Shown here piece by piece: positions 57,901-64,000 of a stretch of 64,000 bases of DNA (position 1 is its first letter; each line of letters starts with the position of its first letter). A model generated the notes under the pieces. The model saw nothing but the letters and a program-made list of their open reading frames with translations. It ran no database searches and was not told the origin of the DNA. The stretch comes from Anagrus nilaparvatae (lineage: Eukaryota; Arthropoda; Insecta; Hymenoptera; Mymaridae). A program made the position numbers and the translations under genes. The stretch lies in contig JAKSXM010000247.1 of the NCBI GenBank assembly GCA_022575985.1, forward strand, positions 7,153,501 through 7,217,500, given 5' to 3'.

Positions 57901-58560
57901 TTTATTGAGTATTTATAAACTTTTTCTATTTTTTTTTTTAAATCTAAAAAAGTTACTTTTTACAGTCTAATTTTACCTTAATTTAGGGTTTATTTTACCT
58001 ATCTACTTTAAGTAAACTTTTTCCAACTTTAAGTAAACGAATATCCCAGGCACTAATGAAAAGCAGTTATATAGTTATAAGTTAAACAAATGAGAAAATA
58101 ATACAAAAAATCTTTGTGAGAACCCAAGCTGGTAATTTTAAGTTATAGCTTTAAAATGACGAAAAATTTTTAACAATTAATTTACCTCATGCATAAGAAC
58201 TGACTTATCAGTATCTTCTTCATCTTTAAAATCATACATTGATGCTCTTTGCATTATATTATTTGATGCATTATAAACAGATGTAGGGTTTGCTATGTTT
58301 TCTGAATTAATTTTTTTGTTTTTTGGTGATTGGTTATATGGTTTTAGGATCCTATTATTAGTGACCTTAGGCTGCGATTTACTAGAGGTTGCTTGAGAAG
58401 CTGTATTCTTTTTAGTAACTGTTTTACTGGTCTCATCAGAACTTTCGTCGTGAGATTGGCAGTATCTCAAGTTTGTAATCTTCTCTTGTCTTTTGTAAAT
58501 TTTCTCTTTTTTCACTTTCATCTCGAAATTTTTTCTTTCCTTGAAGATAATTGTACGAAG
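51817..58560 (-). CDS. BEN-domain protein gene (5' end not found)
   Basis: Minus-strand exons with GT/AG ends: A 58560-58186 (phase 0-0), B 55975-55750 or 55746, C 55676 or 55633-55582, D 55242-55032, E 54848-54644, F 52925-52774, G 51921-51817. A: basic, then acidic Ser-rich linker (SHDESSDETS). B: coiled coil. C-D: BEN domain. E: LSEEEKKLSDKEVNRLV. F-G: acidic. Joining B to C with the strong GTATGT donor gives TAA at 55656-55654; the alternative pair (donor after 55746, acceptor before 55633) stays open. Exon E has an A11 run (54725-54715) giving TAA at 54714; with ten A the frame enters MESNKQNHIN and reaches F in phase. BEN proteins bind DNA and repress transcription. Acceptor before exon A shows upstream exons exist, none recognised. 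Copy may be functional or a young pseudogene. Confidence 0.6.
52774..52925 (-). CDS. BEN gene, acidic exon F
   Basis: Acceptor TTTTAATTTAG, donor AAG-GTAATG, 152 nt, open only in the frame predicted from exon E (phase 1): TEHPQDSVLRNRGDEENE and later DEDSGWTEENDENRW. Strongly acidic; repeated E/D-N-E-x-Q/R-W pattern. Confidence 0.5.
53285..53745. repeat. Direct and inverted repeats inside the E-F intron
   Basis: Two direct copies of ~180 bp (53285-53400, 53430-53525 share AACCAAGTTAGAGG(G/A)GTGTAACACCC and TTCTTAAAAACCGATTTTTTT) face an inverted copy (about 53570-53745). Open frames here (53267-53470, 53671-53883) come from the repeats. Confidence 0.65.
53975..54247. mobile_element. Short inverted-repeat element in the E-F intron
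   Basis: GTACACTGAAAAAAAAA at the left end and TTTTTTTTTCAGTGTAC at the right, with inner matches around CGCTAGC and GATTTGCAA. About 270 bp, non-coding. Confidence 0.6.
54644..54848 (-). CDS. BEN gene, exon E with A11 run
   Basis: Acceptor GGTTTTAG, donor CAAG-GTACGT. Starts EFVPHYFCQGRFNSLSEEEK in phase with the BEN exon. With the A11 present (54725-54715) the frame ends as RPEKKK-stop at 54714-54712; an ATG 3 nt further on opens MESNKQNHINYDSSEDMF, which leads in phase to exon F. Confidence 0.55.
55032..55242 (-). CDS. BEN gene, BEN-domain exon D
   Basis: Acceptor ATTATTATAG, donor TTG-GTAAAT, phase 0 to 1. Reads IHVGKGEWVPQNDYEIAKG, then GCLRHLARVLFKDSLKTC, then TRTGRNSSVDKTG and KLKNTITNALI. 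These are the hallmarks of the BEN fold: the IGxGxWVP start, the helix R-x-L-x-x-x-L-F, the S/C-x-T-G-R turn and the C-terminal helix. Confidence 0.7.
55582..55676 (-). CDS. BEN gene, exon C
   Basis: Ends RIDGTYPFIGCPDYRTFT in phase 0 before exon D; donor ACG-GTAATA. The longer form (acceptor TTATTTAG before 55676) contains TAA at 55656-55654; a shorter form from 55633 (acceptor ACCCACAG) avoids it if exon B uses its second donor. Confidence 0.5.
55746..55975 (-). CDS. BEN gene, coiled-coil exon B
   Basis: Acceptor TTTTATTTTAG; reads INHLESKIGGYQIQIKILNK, then heptad-like ELNDEKQQVKNLMQYKSNFK and LLVEQYKDLNFKLQKEVLE. Donors A-GTATGT (exon end 55750) or AT-GTATTA (55746). A coiled coil before BEN is normal for the family. 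Confidence 0.6.
56512..56695. mobile_element. 184-bp Harbinger-type MITE
   Basis: Perfect ~34-bp TIRs beginning AGGCTCACACACAAACTCAT, with TTA at both ends (56509-56511, 56696-56698). TTA duplication and size fit PIF/Harbinger. In the A-B intron of the BEN gene; the minus frame at 56509-56769 is an artefact of it. Confidence 0.75.
57583..57965. mobile_element. Inverted-repeat element in the A-B intron
   Basis: CTGTAAAAAGTAACT near 57585 and AGTTACTTTTTACAG at 57951-57965 bound ~380 bp full of TTTACGAAAA/TTTTCGTAAA units. Non-coding. Confidence 0.55.
58186..58560 (-). CDS. BEN gene, exon A
   Basis: Acceptor TTATAATATATTACAG before 58560, donor GAG-GTAAAT after 58186; 125 codons. Reads LRTIIFKERKNFEMKVKKEK at the start, SHDESSDETSKT in the middle and DFKDEEDTDKSVLMHE at the end. 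Low-complexity linker between an unseen N-terminal part and the coiled coil. Confidence 0.55.
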
Positions 58561-58599
58561 CTGTAATATATTATAAGCTCATAATAAATTTTTTATTTT

Positions 58600-59515
58600 T
58601 GTAAAATTTTTGAAAATTTTTTTATAAGGCAAAAATTTAGTATATTAATTGAATACAAATTATAAAAATCAGATAACGATATTTTTATGTTAACTAGAAA
58701 TGTAAATAAATATTTTTTTTAAGTATTCGTAAGGATAAATTAAAACCATTTATGAAAAAAAAAAAAATTCGAACAAAATTTTTTTCAAGACGGAATGCTA
58801 CCCTTAAATAAAATTTGCCAAATTTTCATTGTGCAATACAAACTTTTAATGTAAACAAAGATAACATGGGTTAGAGTTAATATTACGGGACATACTGGTA
58901 AATATCGATGCCCAATTGGGGAAATCCTGTAATGAATAATTTTTTGGTCAAAATGTTTCGGCTTGATTCTGGGTGCATAAAAAATTAGAAGGATTTCTGA
59001 CATTAGTTTTTCGGAAAACTTCCGGGAAATTGCGGAAAATGGGAAAATGCGTTTTAAGGAAAACCGCAATATCCCATTTTCCGCAATATTTTTTTTGTTA
59101 ATTTTTTTACAAAATTTTTTTTCAACCGAGATCCCATTGAACTGTCCGAAAAAAATTTTTCGTTTTAGATTAATTTCACATTTTTTATACTTATATATTT
59201 AATAAACCATAAGGGGTTAAAATAATTGACTTTTGTTCTTTCAGAATTGAATATCCAGGGACAAAGTAGCCCTGAATAAAAAAAAAAATTGCTATTTTCG
59301 ATGAAAATTAATCAAGTTATAGTCAAGTAAAGATACTCAAAAATTACCAAATTTATACTGATTCCAATTTTAGGCTCTAAAACGACATTATAACTTACAA
59401 AATTCTAGTTGGAGAGATAAGTGTGCCAAAAGCGAGCGAGAACATCTCATGAAAACTCCCTTTAAAGGATTTTGAGTGAAAATAAATCCGAATGAAAATA
59501 CGGGAGTTTTGATTA
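58600..59515. other. No gene recognised upstream of BEN exon A
   Basis: The minus open frame 58785-59069 lacks recognisable features and splice context. Probably a long first intron. Confidence 0.45.
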
Positions 59516-60822
59516 TGAAATCAAAACTCCCGGTTACTAATTGTCTTTTAGTTCCTAGGCTGGGGCATTTGCCCAGAAAGAGTCGAAAACATGGAGAAAT
59601 TTATTAAGTTTAAATTGTGTATTATAAGAGTTAAGTAAAGTAAGAATGTTTTAAGGGTTCTCCAATTTTTCCAAATTTTCTTGTCTCGATTAACCATAAA
59701 AAAACTTTTCTATTTAAAATTTAAACCCTTCAACCCTTCCTGGGTCTAAATGCAAGATTACAATTTTTTCTTAATCTTAAAATTATTAATCATAATATAT
59801 ATTGGAAAATTTCACTCAATAAATTTCTAAATAATAATGAATTTTTATTCGATCTTTTGAGTAAAAATAATTTATTTGTTTTCTTTTTTTTAAATTATTA
59901 GTTTATTTCATTAGTTTCGAACTTGCAAATTAATTTGACAATGGGTTTGAATGATGAATTAATAAAATAATAATTTTATAATATAAATCAATTACGAATT
60001 AAGAATTTTCTTAATAGAAATCTTTTGTAGAAAATTTTTATATTTGTAAATTAAATTAAAAAAAAAAAAAAAAAAAATGTTAATAAAACAAAAATTTTTT
60101 TGAATGCGTGATTTCTAAGATATTTTATTGTATCCACTTTCTAGTCGTAAAAATTATGATTTAAAAAATTTCGGATAATTCTTACACAATATAACAACTG
60201 TTATTAGGGTAATAAAATTTTTTATTAATATGATATCATTTATTGAAGGTTTTATTAGAAAATGTTTTCGCGCCAGATATTGGTGCAATAAATTAACAAA
60301 GGTATAATCGTGTCCTAATTTTTGTAAAAAATTTGTCCATATTTATATGTTCTTATTCATGAATGTTTTTGATTTATGGGCTCAAAAAATAATTGTCAAA
60401 AATATTTTTTTAATTGCTAAAATTTATAATAAAATTTGAAAAATTAATTATTTATAATTATTTCTATTTTTACCATTTTAATAAATGCATAATAAATAAT
60501 AGGCAAAAAATAAATTTTAAATAGAGGAATTTAAAGATAATAAGATCAACTGATAATTTTAAAAGTAAAAAAAAATTCTTAACTTGCATTTAGACCCAGG
60601 AAGGTTTGAAGGGCTGAAGGGTTTAAATTTTAAATAGAAGAGTTTTTTTATGGTTAATCGAGACAAGAAAATTTGGAGAACTTGGAGAACCCTTAAAACA
60701 TTCTTATACTTTACTTAACTCTTATAATACACAATTTCTCGATGTTTTCGACTCTTTCTTGGAAAAATGCCCCAGCCTAGGAACTAAAAAACCATTAGTA
60801 ACCGGGAGTTTTAATTTCAAAA
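59516..60822. mobile_element. Long inverted-repeat element, ~245-bp arms
   Basis: Arms 59516-59762 and 60580-60822 share ACTCCCGGTTACTAAT, CCTAGGCTGGGGCAT, TCTTGTCTCGATTAACCATA and CCTGGGTCTAAATGCAAG in mirrored order. The ~815-bp centre is AT-rich and non-coding, so this is a non-autonomous DNA transposon or foldback element. Confidence 0.7.
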
Positions 60823-63177
60823 ACATAAAAATATACGTACGACATGTGACTAAACATTTTTTTTTTAACTTCTTTGAACAATTTTTAAACAATTCAATTA
60901 ATTTTTTAAATTAATTGACTTTAGTGAATTCGGGTTATATATAGGTATGATAAAAAAAATTGTTTTCTATTTTTAGATTTTCTAATCCGTTAGCTGCAGT
61001 TAATTTTACAGCTTGATTTTTGGTCAATTTTGCAATAATTTGTTAATAACGAAAAGTTGACCACGAAATTCGCAAATGAACCCCAAGCTTTTGTTCAGTG
61101 GGTCAAAAAACATAAATGCCACCTACTTTTATTCTCGGAAAAAGAAATTTAAATTTTGGGCGTGATTAGACCTGCATTAAATATGAATAATGTAATAAAT
61201 AATTTAAAAAAAGTAAATATAATTAGTTTCAGATTTTAAGGTTTATTTGAAATTTAAATTTTAGCGTATTCAGTATTTAATTTCATGAATTTTGTTTGAC
61301 ATTATTATATAATAACTCACGTGTGTACATCAAAATAAAAAGGAAGAGGGGATCAACTCTAAGCTGACTTTAAGGAAGAAGAAGAAGAGGCGTATCGGAG
61401 GAGTATTTACAATTTTAGTTATTATTTCGTTTTCAACCTGTACCAGACCTAAACATTTTTATTATAAAATGAACACTTACTAAAAAAGGATATTTCTAAA
61501 AATTATTTTATAATTGTTATATCAAAGAAATTATCAAAGGAATTTGTAAGTACATATTACTATCTTGTCAATATTTCGATATACACTTAGTATTAATAGT
61601 ATTAATTTTTTCGCAGTTTGCAAAATAGTACTTTTTTTGTTGTTCCTTTTTTTTTATTGATACAAGAAATTAAGTTGCCCATAATGAAATTTTACAAATA
61701 TGTATAGGTATTATATACCTATACCTAATATAATAAAAAAAAGCAGGCAAGGCCTGGGTGCTTCTCTGGAAGGTTCCCTTCTATATCTTAGAATACGTTA
61801 AGGACCTCTTATTATTCTATAATATATTGTTTCCCTATGTAAAAATAATAATAATAATAAAACGTGTCGATCGTTGAATCGTGTCGTTTTTTGAAATGTT
61901 TACTCTTCTGTATTGCAAAAGCATTTAATGTATGGGACCGTGTAAACGTCGAACAGCATGGAAAGTATACGACTCTGGGGTACGTGAAAATATAGAAAGT
62001 AAACTTCAAAAACGTTGTATATACGCATATATTAATATTATTATTATTATTATTATACATACAAAAAATAGGCCGCTTCTCTTTATCCTATATTATTATG
62101 TCCATTCGTATACCTAATTATATATTAATACACAAGAGATAGAATGTACGTCATTATTCGACGCTTATTTATATAGAGCCGGCCTTTAAAAAACTCTATA
62201 TAAATAAGTGTCGGATGATGGGGTACATTCTGTCTCGTGTGTATTAATGTTTTTTATCCACTTTTAGCCTTGGAAAATATGCAAAATGCACCTGCATGCT
62301 GGAAGAACTAAAATTTTTAAAGTACTTTACATGGAAGCTAGACTCCCTTGGAAAACATATAGTATAAGCACCTGCCATCTAGCGGTTATATGTCGAACGC
62401 AACGAACAGTGGTTAGAAAAACTAGTATACGTCAAGTTGTATGCTAACTATGGCTTATTCAAGAGATGGAATAATAGAGATATTATTTTGCAGTTTCGAT
62501 AAGCAATAGTTATACACATATTTTGTATAAATCGACACACGCAGACATACGCATGAAAGTGCTTTAATAATTTTAGTTATTCCAGCATAGTATAGGTGCA
62601 TTTAATGTATGCTTTCCAGGGCTAAAGTGGATAATACTATATACTATTATACCTTCTTATTTGGAGAGAGATAGGCCGCTTTTTTATTTTATATATTTAT
62701 AACACATATACCGCATGTGACAATCTCGTTGTATGGTGATTATAAATTTATATAAAAGTTTTCTTATTTTTATTCTGTATATTTTCTATATATAAAATTT
62801 AATAACAAAAATAAATGAAAAATAATAATATTAATAATAATATTAAAATAAATAAAAAAAAAACAACTGAAGAAAAACGGTTGTATACATAGTTGTATAT
62901 AATTATAAACTCATTGTCATGGATATTATGAGAAAAAAAAGAGAGAATGAAAAACACGAGTAGTGGTAGTATCAAGAATATAATATTACGTATATATATT
63001 TTTTGGTAGGATATATCTTGCGCATGGCAACTGCTACTCTTTCTTCTCTTTATCTCCTGTTCGTTTTTATAGTATATACTAAACGATTCGTAAAGCCCTC
63101 TGATTAACTTATGTTACAAAAAAAAAATAATAATAATAATATTACGTGTCGTTCCATCGTGTCATTTTTAGAAATAT
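60823..63177. other. AT-rich stretch without a gene
   Basis: Contains AAT microsatellites near 61848 and 63125, both followed by a related ACGTGTCG...ATCGTGTC segment, and the hairpin at 62124-62248. Confidence 0.5.
62124..62248. repeat. Hairpin-forming inverted repeat, ~54-bp arms
   Basis: TTAATACACA(A)GAGATAGAATGTAC in the left arm pairs with GTACATTCTGTCTCGTGTGTATTAA in the right; CGCTTATTTATATAGAG pairs with CTCTATATAAATAAGTG. Loop ~15 nt. Either a tiny MITE or a small-RNA precursor. Confidence 0.65.
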
Positions 63178-64000
63178 TTTTTTTTTTTTATTAGATTTAT
63201 TTATTGTATAAATATTATACAAAAATTGAGATTACATATGATTTAGCATAATTACATTGCAAATGAAGTTTAATTATATAAAAAGATAAAAAAATTTTTA
63301 ATGAAAAACATAAATATATAAAAAGTAAGAATAAAAATAACTGAAAAAACATAATAATATAATATATAAATTCAAAATAAAAATATAATAAGTATTCAAT
63401 CTGTAGTGTTGGTAAGTGTAAGGATGAGTAAAAGGAGGAAACAGTTTATAAATAATTTCTTAAAAAATTATGAAGGAAGTTAAAGATGGGGGGACAACGA
63501 AGGAATACCCGATTCTCGTGAATCAATTTCTAGTAAGAATTTGTGTAAATTTGCTTTAAAGGAGCTAATTGAGGACGAGAATCGAATATTTTCGGGAATT
63601 GAATTCCAAAAGGAAATCATATAAACGAGGGAAGAATTACTGTAAAAAGGATTTTTCGTGAGATCAACTTTTAGATGGGGCCTGTTTTTTGGACGCAACT
63701 CTCTTATCGCATTAAGTAGGTTTACCATTTTGAAGTATGTTGTAAATATATGAAGCACAAAGATATTTAGCCCTTAATTTAACTTTTAGCCAACCTAGAC
63801 TTATCCTAGCAGGAGAGGTCCTAAGAGGATATTTAATATCACAGACATATCGAACTGCCGCGTTTTGCAATTTTTGTAACCTCACATATTGATGTTCAGG
63901 AAGATTACCTATGGGAAACATACAATAGTCTAATAAGGGAAAGATAAAAGCAGAAACTAACTGCTTACGAAGGTTTTTTGTAATTAAATTTTTAAAATAC
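63178..64000 (-). mobile_element. 3' end of a CR1/Jockey-type LINE, running off the window
   Basis: Coding part 63480-64000 on the minus strand, followed by ~290 bp of 3' UTR and an A-run (T-run at 63178-63190 on the plus strand). Confidence 0.65.
63480..64000 (-). pseudogene. C-terminal tail of LINE reverse transcriptase
   Basis: Motifs typical of the region after the RT palm in CR1/Jockey ORF2: VRLQKLQNAAVRYVCDIKYP, ISLGWLKVKLRAKYLC, YIYNILQNGKP, then SFWNSIPENIRF and FKANLHKFLLEID. A 1-nt shift near 63730-63740 separates the first frame (63712-63921, ending NGKPT) from the second (LLNAIRELRPKN onward to 63480). RT catalytic residues would lie beyond the window. Confidence 0.65.

Noticed and set aside
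58785..59069. 5' exon of the BEN gene
   Set aside because: No acceptor or donor in phase with exon A and none of the residues expected of that part of the family.
1..64000. tRNA or rRNA genes, including 28S sequence near the R1-clade LINE
   Set aside because: None seen; the LINE is flanked by Copia coding sequence, not by rDNA.

Overview
The window looks like a piece of an AT-rich insect genome, possibly hymenopteran or hemipteran; the species cannot be read from the sequence. The evidence is short introns, arthropod-type LTR promoter signals, and Copia, Ty3/gypsy-with-env, R1-clade LINE, Penelope-like and Ginger-like elements, with no bacterial gene organisation. Most real coding capacity belongs to mobile elements. 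The one good host-type gene is a BEN-domain gene on the minus strand.

Layout. 0.2-5.5 kb: a decayed Transposase_21/DUF4218-type transposase (minus), broken by a palindrome and by a 494-bp insertion. 5.5-15.3 kb: no genes; several foldback elements and a four-copy tandem array with a ~0.4-kb unit. 15.95-17.17 kb: a Penelope-like remnant encoding a GIY-YIG nuclease, bounded by perfect 38-bp inverted repeats. 17.4-18.6 kb: tandem units of ~0.5 kb that reappear inverted at 42.9-44.0 kb.

19.2-31.0 kb: a Copia element (minus) with ATAAT target duplication and two ~0.32-kb LTRs that differ by five substitutions and one 9-bp indel. A 7-kb R1-clade LINE (plus) sits inside its integrase region. 31.0-42.9 kb: a Ty3/gypsy (errantivirus-like) element (plus) with an upstream small ORF, Gag with three zinc knuckles, Pol reached through a canonical -1 slippery site, and three ORFs after Pol: a chuvirus-type glycoprotein-like ORF, an F-type envelope-like ORF, and a Cys-rich ORF. 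Each of the three begins directly after a splice-acceptor-like sequence. Pol carries an extra segment between RNase H and integrase that resembles a macrodomain. The 3' LTR has a TATA box and TCAGT initiator; no 5' LTR was found. All large ORFs except Gag and the Cys-rich ORF carry stops or frameshifts.

45.07-47.26 kb: a Ginger-like DNA transposon derivative with TATA target duplication, keeping only the C-terminal, intron-containing part of its integrase gene and lying inside a Cys-rich exon on the other strand. 51.8-58.6 kb: the BEN-domain gene, with a coiled-coil exon, a BEN exon and acidic downstream exons; an A11 run decides whether the reading frame continues. 59.5-60.8 kb: a long inverted-repeat element. 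63.18-64.0 kb: the 3' end of a CR1/Jockey-type LINE (minus) running off the window.

The strongest candidate for something undescribed is the gypsy element: two envelope-type genes, an extra Cys-rich gene, and a macrodomain-like insertion in one retroelement.
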